DNA of 64,000 bases from positions 3,224,001-3,288,000 of the forward strand of contig CP143429.1 of assembly GCA_039636775.1 (NCBI GenBank), given 5' to 3'. Position numbers and translations under genes: made by a program. Shown here piece by piece: positions 8,786 through 16,369 of this stretch. This stretch comes from Micrococcaceae bacterium Sec5.8 (GTDB lineage Bacteria > Actinomycetota > Actinomycetes > Actinomycetales > Micrococcaceae). The notes under the pieces are model-generated. The model had not been told where the DNA came from, made no database searches, and worked only from the letters and a program-made list of their open reading frames with translations. The stretch's first letter is position 1, and each line of letters begins with the position of its first letter.

Positions 8786-9847
8786 ATGGGAACCACTCCG
8801 GAACCAGCTGACGCCGCCGCCGGCCCTGCCGCGGCATCCGGTGGGAGGAACCGCCGTCGCACCATTGCCATCGCCGTCACTGCCGGGCTGGTGGTTCTCG
8901 CCGTGGCCCTTGCCGCGTTCCTGCTGAGCCGGCCGCGCACCGAAACCGCCGCCCCGGCGCAAACCTCCGCCCCGGCACAGGAGACACCGCCCGCCCCCAC
9001 GCCGACCCCGGATCCGCCGCCCGACGCCCTCAACATTCTCCTGATCGGCAGCGACAGCCGGGTAAACGAACGGGCCATCGCGGCCTCTGGCTCAGCCTCG
9101 GACCAGCGCGGGGACGCCCTCGTCTTCATCCACCTCCCGGCGGACCGCCAGCACGTCTACGGCATCTCCATCATGCGCGACCTCTGGGTGGACATCCCCG
9201 GGCACGCGGCCGCCAAGATCAACGCCGGACTCGAACTGGGCGGCGTGCCGCTCATGACGCGGACGGTGGAGTCGCTGCTGGGCCAGCACATCGACCACAC
9301 GGTGATGCTGGACTTCCAGGGCTTCGCTGCTTTGACCGACGCGCTCGGCGGTGTCGACGTCGACATCAAACAGGCGTTCCAGGGGACAGTCGATGACTTC
9401 GTGACCTTTCCGCAGGGGGTGAACAGGCTCAACGGCGTCCAGGCCCTCGCCTTTGTCCGCGAGCGCCACGCGTTCGCCGACGGCGACTACCAGCGGGTCC
9501 GGAACCAGCAGGCGTTTATCCAGGCTGCGATGGCCAAGATGGCCGCGGAGGGTAGCCTGACGGACCGCAACACCGTGAAGCAACTGGTGGCAACCGTCCT
9601 CCCCCACGTCACCGTGGACCCCGGTCTTACAGTGGAGACGCTGGAACGGCTGGCCTTCAGCCTGCGGAGCACACCGGCCGGCGACGCCGTGTTTTTCACT
9701 CTTCCCACCGCCGGCACCGGAACCAGCAGCGACGGCCAGTCCATCGTCCTGCAGGATCGTGCAGCCACCGCTGCGGTCGCCGCCGCCCTGACCGCCGGGA
9801 CGCTGCCCGAGTACATCGCCGCCAACAACCTACAGAACGGGAACTGA
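8786..9847 (+). CDS. LytR-CpsA-Psr (LCP) family glycopolymer transferase
   Basis: 353 residues with a short basic cytoplasmic tail, one membrane helix (about 25-47), a Pro/Thr/Ala-rich linker and an extracytoplasmic LCP domain. Recognisable LCP segments are LLIGSDSR, an Asp-Ala-Leu strand followed by SIMRDLWVDIPG, INAGLELGG and LNGVQALAFVRERH. LCP enzymes transfer undecaprenyl-linked glycopolymers to peptidoglycan or arabinogalactan. It lies 72 bp after the right direct repeat. The tyrosine phosphatase on the other side of the inserted block is a plausible former neighbour in surface-polymer metabolism. Confidence 0.9.
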   Translation: MGTTPEPADAAAGPAAASGGRNRRRTIAIAVTAGLVVLAVALAAFLLSRPRTETAAPAQTSAPAQETPPAPTPTPDPPPDALNILLIGSDSRVNERAIAASGSASDQRGDALVFIHLPADRQHVYGISIMRDLWVDIPGHAAAKINAGLELGGVPLMTRTVESLLGQHIDHTVMLDFQGFAALTDALGGVDVDIKQAFQGTVDDFVTFPQGVNRLNGVQALAFVRERHAFADGDYQRVRNQQAFIQAAMAKMAAEGSLTDRNTVKQLVATVLPHVTVDPGLTVETLERLAFSLRSTPAGDAVFFTLPTAGTGTSSDGQSIVLQDRAATAAVAAALTAGTLPEYIAANNLQNGN

Positions 9848-9936
9848 CTTTTCATCACCTGGCCACCCCGGCGGCCGGGCCCGCGGCGGCGCTGGCTATG
9901 GGCATCCCGCCCCCGTCGGGGCGGTAGATTGGTGCC

Positions 9937-12153
9937 ATGACCCAGACTCCTGTGCGGCCCTCCCCGCAGCCCCCCGTTGCCAAGAAAATCCCCGCCGTCC
10001 GCACGCACCACGGCGACGCCTTCGAGGACAACTACGAGTGGCTGCGGCACAAGGAATCAGCGGAAGTGGTGGCATTGCTCCAAGCGGAGAACGCTTACCA
10101 GGAAGCCGTTACCGCGTCCCAGGAGCCGCTGCGGGAGGCAATCTTCCAGGAAATCAAAGGCCGCACCCAGGAGACGGACCTCTCCGTTCCCAACCGCAAG
10201 GACGGCTGGTGGTATTACACCCGCTCGGTGGAAGGGAAGGAATACGGCATCCAGTGCCGCGTCCGGGCCCAGGACACCGGGCACCGGGTCGCGGACTGGA
10301 CGCCTCCCGCCGTCGAGGTCGGCGTCGGCATTGAAGGCGAGGAAATCCTGCTGGATGGCAACATCGAGGCGGAGGGCCAACCGTTCTTCGCCGTCGGCGG
10401 GGCCGCCGTGAGCATCGACGGGGCCCTCTACGCCTACGCCGTGGACAACGCCGGCGACGAGCGGTTCACGCTGCGCATCAAGGACCTGCGGACCGGCGAG
10501 CTCCTTCCCGACGTGATCGAGAACATTTTCTACGGCATCTCCTTCTCCCCCGACGGCACGCGGATCTTCTACACCGTGGTGGACGACGCCTGGCGGCCCT
10601 ACCAGGTGAAGTCCCACGTGCTCGGCACGCCCGTCGAGTCCGACGAGGTCATTTACCAGGAGGACGACGTCGCCATGTGGCTTGGCTTCGAACTCTCCGC
10701 CGACCGGCGGCACCTGGTGCTGGGCATCGGCTGCTCCGAATTCAGCGAGACCCGGCTGCTGCGTTTCGACGCCCTCGAGGCCGGACTCCGCACCGTGATC
10801 TCCCGGGACGAACGCATCCTCTACGAGGCCGAGCCTTTCCTTCTGGCCGACGCCTCCGGGGCGCGGACCGAAACCATCCTGCTGACCCACAACAAGGGCG
10901 CCATCAATTCGATGGTCTCGCTCGTGGACCCGGCCGAGCTCGCCAAGCCGGTGGCCGAGCAGCACTGGACTAGCGTCGTCGGCCATTCCGACCAGGTGCG
11001 CGTCAACGGGGCCGGGGTCACCTCCACCCACCTGGTGGTCTCCATCCGGAAGGACACGATCGAACGGGTGCAGGTCCTGCCGCTGGCCGGGCTGGGCACC
11101 CCGGCGCAGGGCGCCCCGGTAGAGCCGGCGTTTGACGAGGAGCTGTACACCGCGGGCGTCGCCGGCTCCGACTACGAGGCCCCCGTGATCCGGATGGGCT
11201 ACACCTCCTACTTCACGCCGTCGAGGGTCTACGACTTTGTACTGCCCACCGCGGAGCAGCCCGCCGGCGAGTTGCTGCTGCGCAAGGAAAGCCCGGTCCT
11301 GGGCGGCTACTCCGCCGCGGACTACGTCGCTACACGGGAGTGGGCAGTGGCGTCCGACGGGACGCGCATCCCGCTCTCGGTGCTGCGCCATGCCTCCGTG
11401 GCGTGCGACTCCACGGCGGCCGGGCTGGTCTACGGCTACGGCTCCTACGAGATGAGCATGGATCCCAGCTTCGGCATCGCCCGGCTCTCCCTGCTGGACC
11501 GCGGCGTCGTGTTTGTGATCGCGCACATCCGCGGCGGCGGGGAACTGGGCCGGCGCTGGTATGACGACGGCAAGAAGCTGCGCAAGAAGAACACCTTCAC
11601 GGACTTCATCGCGGCCACCGACTGGCTGGCTGGATCCGGCTGGGTGGACCCGGCGCGGATAGCGGCCATGGGCGGTTCCGCCGGCGGCCTCCTGATGGGC
11701 GCTGTGGCCAACCTGGCACCGGAGAAGTACGCGGCGATCGTGGCCGCCGTCCCGTTCGTGGACGCCCTGACCACCATCCTGGATCCCGAGCTGCCGCTCT
11801 CCGCGCTGGAATGGGAGGAATGGGGCAACCCGATCACCGACCGGGACGTGTACGAGTACATGAAGTCCTACACGCCGTACGAGAACGTCCGCGCGGTGGA
11901 CTACCCCAAGATCGCGGCGGTCACCTCCTTTAACGACACGCGGGTGCTCTACGTGGAGCCTGCCAAATGGGTGCAGCGGCTGCGCGAACTGAACACCGGC
12001 AGCGAGCCGATCGTGATGAAGATCGAGATGGAGGGCGGCCACGGTGGTGCGTCAGGCCGCTACGTGCAGTGGAAGGAACGCGCGTGGGACTACGCCTTCG
12101 TCGCCGACTCCCTGGGCGCCGCGGAACTCCTTCCGGGGGCCGGGCTCAAGTAG
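9937..12153 (+). CDS. S9 family serine oligopeptidase (oligopeptidase B type)
   Basis: 738 residues, the usual length for prolyl oligopeptidase/PtrB proteins, with an N-terminal beta-propeller region and a C-terminal alpha/beta hydrolase. The catalytic triad is visible as Ser581 in GGSAGG, Asp667 in FNDTRV and His702 in GGHGGASGRY. The HIRGGGELGRRWYDDGK segment before the serine is typical of oligopeptidase B. There is no signal peptide, so it should degrade short peptides, probably after basic residues, in the cytoplasm. It stands alone; ATG 9937 has no strong competitor. Confidence 0.92.
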   Translation: MTQTPVRPSPQPPVAKKIPAVRTHHGDAFEDNYEWLRHKESAEVVALLQAENAYQEAVTASQEPLREAIFQEIKGRTQETDLSVPNRKDGWWYYTRSVEGKEYGIQCRVRAQDTGHRVADWTPPAVEVGVGIEGEEILLDGNIEAEGQPFFAVGGAAVSIDGALYAYAVDNAGDERFTLRIKDLRTGELLPDVIENIFYGISFSPDGTRIFYTVVDDAWRPYQVKSHVLGTPVESDEVIYQEDDVAMWLGFELSADRRHLVLGIGCSEFSETRLLRFDALEAGLRTVISRDERILYEAEPFLLADASGARTETILLTHNKGAINSMVSLVDPAELAKPVAEQHWTSVVGHSDQVRVNGAGVTSTHLVVSIRKDTIERVQVLPLAGLGTPAQGAPVEPAFDEELYTAGVAGSDYEAPVIRMGYTSYFTPSRVYDFVLPTAEQPAGELLLRKESPVLGGYSAADYVATREWAVASDGTRIPLSVLRHASVACDSTAAGLVYGYGSYEMSMDPSFGIARLSLLDRGVVFVIAHIRGGGELGRRWYDDGKKLRKKNTFTDFIAATDWLAGSGWVDPARIAAMGGSAGGLLMGAVANLAPEKYAAIVAAVPFVDALTTILDPELPLSALEWEEWGNPITDRDVYEYMKSYTPYENVRAVDYPKIAAVTSFNDTRVLYVEPAKWVQRLRELNTGSEPIVMKIEMEGGHGGASGRYVQWKERAWDYAFVADSLGAAELLPGAGLK

Positions 12154-12165
12154 GCCCTCCCCTCT

Positions 12166-12195
12166 GTGGGATCGACTGCTGTGGGATCGACTGCT
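12166..12195. repeat. Two tandem 15-bp units
   Basis: The unit GTGGGATCGACTGCT occurs twice in direct succession in the 200-bp gap between the oligopeptidase and DyP genes. The two genes converge here, so it lies in shared 3' sequence. Confidence 0.8.
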
Positions 12196-12353
12196 GCGTC
12201 GTCGGGATGCCGGCGCTCCAGCCCAGTTGCTCGCAGCCGGAGGCCCGCTCAGCCACGGGGAGCCGCGTGTTTCCGGGCGTTGCCGCGGTTCCCCGGTGGT
12301 GCGGGCAGTGGCAACTGGGCGGGAGCGTCGCGCGAGGACCGGGTTTCGCCAAC

Positions 12354-13757
12354 CTAAGCCGGCCGCTGTGGGCCGCTCACTTGGGCCCAGCCCTGGGCGC
12401 CGATCCAGCGAAGCGCGGTCAGCGACGGCATGAACATGTACTCCCCTCCTGCCATCCGGTTGAAGGTGGTCACCCCTCTGACCTTCCTGCGTGCGGGTTC
12501 GGCGGGGATGGTGAAGGAGTTGTTGGTGTCGTCGTGCCGTCCGACGATCGGGTCCGACTCGATCCCGAGGTCGACGAAATTGCCGCCGTTGATCCACTCC
12601 TGCTGCATGAATTCGATCGTGTCGAAGGCGCGCGCGCTGATGAAGATGAAATACAGCCCGCGGTCCTCTCGCGCATCATCGGCGGCGGTCACCTCCGGCG
12701 TCCACTTTGGGCCGTAGGTCGAAGATCTGCGGATGATGCGGTGAATGTTGACGTCGGTCAAGATCGTGAGTGGACTGTCCCGCGGGTTGAGGCGGCGCAT
12801 GTGACTGGCATGGGGACACATCAGCCCCTTCGGGTCCTGTTTGAAGTCGAAGTTGTTGTTCCGCTGCGGATCTGCGCCCAGTTCCTCGTCGTCGTGATCG
12901 GGCGAGAGCACCAGCGGTGCGCCGCTGCGCCAGCGGCCGAACATCTTGGCGCCGAGCTGATGTTGGCTTTCGGCGTCCTCGGCCTGCGACCTGAGGTAGT
13001 CGTTGAAGGCACCGACCCGGCTCACGAACTTACGCAGCACCACATACGAACCGTTGTCGCCCAACGCGGACGGCTGGGGGGTGCCTAGCGGAACGCCGGT
13101 TTCGCTGTTCTCGCCAAGGATGAACTCGCCCGCGGCGATCGCCCGCTCCTGCCCCGGCTGTGCGTCTACTCCGCTGCCGGCAACGGTCGGCTGCGAGATC
13201 GAGTCACGATAACCGAACGGGTTCTTCGCGTCTTTGTCCGCCCCGAACCGATGGACCCCAATCAGCGTCACGCCGGTCGAGCGCTCCAGTTCGCTCATTG
13301 CTGTGTCCAGCGCCTTGTCCAGGGCATTCTGGTCCTGGGCGTAGATGGTCAGTGCGATGTGGCAGGTGCCGGGGCTGAAAGCCTCGTCCCAGTTCTCGGG
13401 CGCGTCGATGCCGTAGTCGTGGAGTTGCTCTGCACGGGCGGCCATGCCCTGCTGAAACGGCAGGGGGAAGCTGGCGAGCGAGTCGTCGGGCACACCCAAG
13501 GCCTGCAGGCCGTCGTGGCTGATCGCCACACCGGTCCAGGCGCTGCGGTCCTCGGCCCAGTCGTTGGCCGACGGGATGTGCGCTGCCAGCCGGGCGATCA
13601 GGTCACGGCCGCCCGCGGCGTCATCGATGTGCACCATCGCGTGGGCGCCGACGTAGGGCTCCGGCCGCGACCGCAGGATCATCGCCTGGATGTCGCCGAG
13701 GTCAAGGCGCACGCGCTCGCGCCGGAACCGTGCCCTGAATCTAGCCAGTCCGGCCAT
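12354..13757 (-). CDS. DyP-type (dye-decolorizing) haem peroxidase
   Basis: 467 residues with the two ferredoxin-like halves of the DyP family. The catalytic loop, usually GxxDG, reads GYRDS with Asp185. The proximal haem ligand lies in CPHASHMRRLNPR, His319, with the conserved Arg326. These enzymes use hydrogen peroxide to oxidise bulky substrates. No signal peptide or twin-arginine motif is visible. It starts one base after the stop of the upstream unknown gene, and a catalase-like gene is upstream of that, so this is a three-gene peroxide-related operon. The Ser in place of the second Gly of the GxxDG motif is unusual but probably tolerated. Confidence 0.88.
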   Translation of the reverse strand: MAGLARFRARFRRERVRLDLGDIQAMILRSRPEPYVGAHAMVHIDDAAGGRDLIARLAAHIPSANDWAEDRSAWTGVAISHDGLQALGVPDDSLASFPLPFQQGMAARAEQLHDYGIDAPENWDEAFSPGTCHIALTIYAQDQNALDKALDTAMSELERSTGVTLIGVHRFGADKDAKNPFGYRDSISQPTVAGSGVDAQPGQERAIAAGEFILGENSETGVPLGTPQPSALGDNGSYVVLRKFVSRVGAFNDYLRSQAEDAESQHQLGAKMFGRWRSGAPLVLSPDHDDEELGADPQRNNNFDFKQDPKGLMCPHASHMRRLNPRDSPLTILTDVNIHRIIRRSSTYGPKWTPEVTAADDAREDRGLYFIFISARAFDTIEFMQQEWINGGNFVDLGIESDPIVGRHDDTNNSFTIPAEPARRKVRGVTTFNRMAGGEYMFMPSLTALRWIGAQGWAQVSGPQRPA

Positions 13758-13758
13758 C

Positions 13759-14454
13759 TCAGTAGTCCACCGCCTCCGGTGTCGAAATCGCGTCGGTCAG
13801 CGACTTCATCGCTGCCGCCGTCTTGGGATCAAGATCGTCGCGTCCGGTCATGGCATCGAAGAACGTGTCGAGGGCGTGTTCGGTGCGTTGCATCCGTCGG
13901 ACATCGACCACCGTCACCTGAGGATTGGCGACGAACCAGCCGGCGGCGTTGATCTGGTGTCCGGCGATGAAATCCTTGACGGTCGGGCTGGAGATGCCGG
14001 GCCAGCCCTCGACGTTCTGAAACAGCAGATCCATAAGCTCCGGGATCTTGGTGGCGAAATCACTGATGTAACTGTCCCAGTCCCCGTCGTAGGCGGTCGC
14101 GAACAGGATGCGGGTGTTGTCGTCGATGAAAACGAAACGCATGTCGTGCAGCGTTGAGACCCGCTGCGCGCCGTCCATGTTGCCCTTGGTCAAATCGAAG
14201 ATCCTTTGAAGCCGCTGGGCACCACCGGGCTTCAGGTCGACGATGACCGTCAGTTCCGAGACCTTGCCCGATCGCATGCCCACCCGGCCCGCAGACTCGG
14301 CGGTGCCCTTCAGGTCCGGATTGTGCTTGCGGACCATGGCTTCGAGCGCGATCCTGGCCAGCGGCGGCGCATCTTTCGCGACTTCCGCGACACGACGCCG
14401 GATCTCATCAAACTTCTTCTCGTCCTGCAGACGTGGGTCTTCGTGGTCGGCCAT
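13759..14454 (-). CDS. Conserved protein of unknown function in the peroxidase operon
   Basis: 231 residues, soluble, with no signal peptide or membrane helix. The central part (for example MRFVFIDDNTRILFATAYDG, then DSYISDFATKIPELMDLLF) resembles the ferredoxin-like strand-helix pattern of DyP/chlorite-dismutase relatives, but no haem-ligand motif is evident. I chose ATG 14454 because AAGGGA lies about 9 bases upstream; an in-frame ATG at 14487 would overlap the end of the upstream catalase-like gene. Its place between a catalase-like gene and a DyP gene suggests a role with peroxide or haem chemistry. I cannot name a function. Confidence 0.75.
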   Translation of the reverse strand: MADHEDPRLQDEKKFDEIRRRVAEVAKDAPPLARIALEAMVRKHNPDLKGTAESAGRVGMRSGKVSELTVIVDLKPGGAQRLQRIFDLTKGNMDGAQRVSTLHDMRFVFIDDNTRILFATAYDGDWDSYISDFATKIPELMDLLFQNVEGWPGISSPTVKDFIAGHQINAAGWFVANPQVTVVDVRRMQRTEHALDTFFDAMTGRDDLDPKTAAAMKSLTDAISTPEAVDY

Positions 14455-14483
14455 GATGGGGCTCCCTTGTCTTAGTGGCGGGT

Positions 14484-15289
14484 TCAATCAGGGATTTGTT
14501 CCAGGGAATCGGGTTCGATCCGGTCGAGCGCGTTCTGTTCGTGCCGGAACGCGCTCGAGCGCTCATAGGCCGGCTTGCGGATGCGCATGATCGACCCGAG
14601 CGGCTGGTGTGCCTGCACGCCGTTCCACGGATTGAAAGACAGGATGTCGTCGCCGTAGTTGCGACGCGCGGGAGTGTGGCCGTCCTGCGGTAGGTCTCTC
14701 CCAGCATGTTGTTGTTGTCTCTGGCCATGCCCTGCAGTGCCGCGTTCGGGGTGGCGCCGACCGCCTGCACGGCTCCCTCGGCGAGGCGGGCGGTTCCGGC
14801 CACGATCCGCTGGAAAAAGTCCGGAGCCGCGGCGTTTTTCTCCAGCAGCGTCAGCATCTGCTGGTACTTGCCGATCGTTCCGAAGGCGAGCACCGGAAAA
14901 TTGACCATCAAAAAGTCCTGGTTGTGGCCGCCCAGGGCCGGCAGCAGCCGTTCGCCCGGCACCCCGATGACCTTCGTCGCGAACCCACGCGGTGCGGGAA
15001 CCCGATCCGGATGGATGTCGCCCGGCGACGACGACAGACGGACCACTGCCGGGAACGAACCGGGATTCGCGAAGATCCCCTGGGCGGGTTCCGGTGCCAA
15101 CTTCTCGTGCATCCTCAGAGTCGCCTTCAGAATGGCGTGGCTCTTGGCATGCGCATCGCGAATCGCGTGGCGGTGCCTGTCGGAGTTCGCCGTTTGCGCG
15201 GCCGCCATCCGCTCCAGGATCTCCCGGGTCAACTCGGCTTCCCGTTCGGCCTCGATCTCCATCGTGGGCGAAAAGCGCACGGCCCTCAT
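14484..15289 (-). pseudogene. Catalase-family protein gene, frameshifted and apparently internally deleted
   Basis: The N-terminal two thirds is a clear catalase-like protein: MRAVRFSPTMEIEAE start at 15289, HAKSHAILKATLRMHEKL, RLSSSPGDIHPDRVPAPRG, GHNQDFLMVNFPVLAFGT and ARDNNNMLGETY. Just after this, near 14690-14660, the reading frame turns into non-homologous sequence, while the expected C-terminus (FNPWNGVQAHQPLGSIMRIR and PAYERSSAFRHEQNA) resumes in another frame and stops at 14484. From memory of the family, roughly 80-100 residues that normally separate these parts are missing. A single sequencing indel would not explain the missing segment. The gene is therefore probably broken, while its two downstream partners look intact. 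Confidence 0.72.
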
Positions 15290-15613
15290 ACAAAAGGACG
15301 CTAGCAGAAACGCCCCCGGCGCTCCATCAAAGGACGGCACAAACCCCAGCGCAGGGTGCGCGCGGGGGTGGCCGCCTCAGCGCGCCTTAGACGAGGAAAA
15401 GCGCTTCTGAGCTGGGAGAATCGTGGTGTTGACGCACTGTTTCACCGGCTGAAAGAAGCACCTTTCGAGGTTCAGAAAGACCGAAGTTTTCCCGCTGTTA
15501 CTCTCTCGCCGACGGGCTGGGTTTTGGGAGCTCAGCGGCTCCGCGGGTGTTGTGGCTGGTCACAGGCCGGTGACAGCCCTGGCGAAATATCGGGAGCCGT
15601 CTACCGGATAGAT
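15290..15613. other. Non-coding gap before the repeat-protein/metalloprotease pair
   Basis: No reading frame here has recognisable protein character. The right half is less GC-rich than its surroundings and probably holds the divergent promoters of the catalase-like gene and the repeat protein. I see no clear hairpin or tRNA. Confidence 0.5.
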
Positions 15614-15629
15614 GCTAACCATGCTTACT
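15614..15629. promoter_or_regulatory. Palindrome-like element related to the one before csbD
   Basis: GCTAACCATGCTTACT matches ACTAAGCATGCTTTGT (41683-41698) at 12 of 16 bases around the centre CATGCTT. It lies 79 bases before the preferred GTG start of the repeat protein and overlaps a possible earlier start, which argues against that earlier start. Function is inferred only. Confidence 0.35.
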
Positions 15630-15707
15630 ATTGAGTCGCATGAGGCACATCGGTCTGGAAACTGCTCACTGGGGGCAGCAGAAACCGTGCCGGAACTGGA
15701 GCTATTC

Positions 15708-16361
15708 GTGAGCACTGAACAGGGATTGACACCGCTGAGCGACGACGAGCTGATGGCGGAGGCAGGCACCGCACTTCCGGACAAGGAGGTGGCCTCCGTC
15801 CTGGACCTCAACGCCGACCTTGACCTCGGCCTCAACGCGGCCGCGCCGATCGACCTCGCCGTCGCAGCCAACGCCAACGTCGCCGCCCCGATCGATGCCG
15901 CGGCCTCGGCGAACATCTTGTCCTTCGGCTCGGACGCCCAGGCGCTTTCAGACCAGGGCGTCATCATCAACCAGGGCATTGACGCCGATGCTACGGCTGA
16001 ATCCGCGCAGGACAGCTCGATCGAGCAGGACACCGGCAGCACCGACGGCACCGACACTGGCGCCACGGAGGTCACGGCGGAGGAAAGCGCACTGCCGACC
16101 GACGTCAACAGCGCCCTCAATTCCAACCTGCTGAATGTCAACGTGGACCTGGACGCCGCGGCGGACATCGCCGCCCCGATCAACGGTGCCGTGGCCGCCA
16201 ACGCCAACGTCGCCGCCCCGATCGATGCCGCCGTCGCCGCCAACATCGGTTCGATCGACAGCGACGCTTTCGCCGTCTCGCAGCAGGATGCCATCATCAA
16301 CCAGGACATCGCGGGCGAAGCCACGGCTACGGCCGACCAGCAGTCCGACCTCCGGCAGTAG
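15708..16361 (+). CDS. Ala/Asp-rich repeat protein with leader-like N-terminus, partner of the M50 metalloprotease
   Basis: 217 residues from GTG 15708 (GGAG about 9 bases upstream); an in-frame ATG at 15612 would add 32 residues but overlaps a probable regulatory element. The N-terminus, with LTPLSDDELMAEAGTALPDK, resembles the LSDEEL-type leaders of ribosomally made peptides. Two copies of a module of about 65 residues follow, each with AAPI-x3-AVAANANVAAPIDAA, then an Asn-Ile and an INQ(G/D)I segment. There are no cysteines in the repeats, no classical signal peptide and no membrane helix. It is followed after 8 bases by the metalloprotease gene, so they are co-translated. Similar proteins are sometimes labelled peptidoglycan-binding, which nothing here supports. 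It may be a substrate or precursor for the protease. Confidence 0.72.
   Translation: MSTEQGLTPLSDDELMAEAGTALPDKEVASVLDLNADLDLGLNAAAPIDLAVAANANVAAPIDAAASANILSFGSDAQALSDQGVIINQGIDADATAESAQDSSIEQDTGSTDGTDTGATEVTAEESALPTDVNSALNSNLLNVNVDLDAAADIAAPINGAVAANANVAAPIDAAVAANIGSIDSDAFAVSQQDAIINQDIAGEATATADQQSDLRQ
15867..16231 (+). repeat. Two exact 35-bp direct repeats inside the repeat protein gene
   Basis: The 35-base segments 15867-15901 and 16197-16231 are identical and encode the ANANVAAPIDA part of each protein module. They are 330 bp apart, which fits duplication of a whole module followed by divergence elsewhere. Confidence 0.85.
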
Positions 16362-16369
16362 TTCCCGGG

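Noticed and set aside
10057-12042. Long minus-strand open frame opposite the S9 oligopeptidase
   Set aside because: The plus-strand product has a full catalytic triad; the minus-strand product is low complexity and unsupported.
15612-15707. Longer N-terminus of the repeat protein starting at ATG 15612
   Set aside because: The start overlaps the palindrome-like element, has no ribosome site, and the added residues do not resemble a leader; GTG 15708 is better supported.
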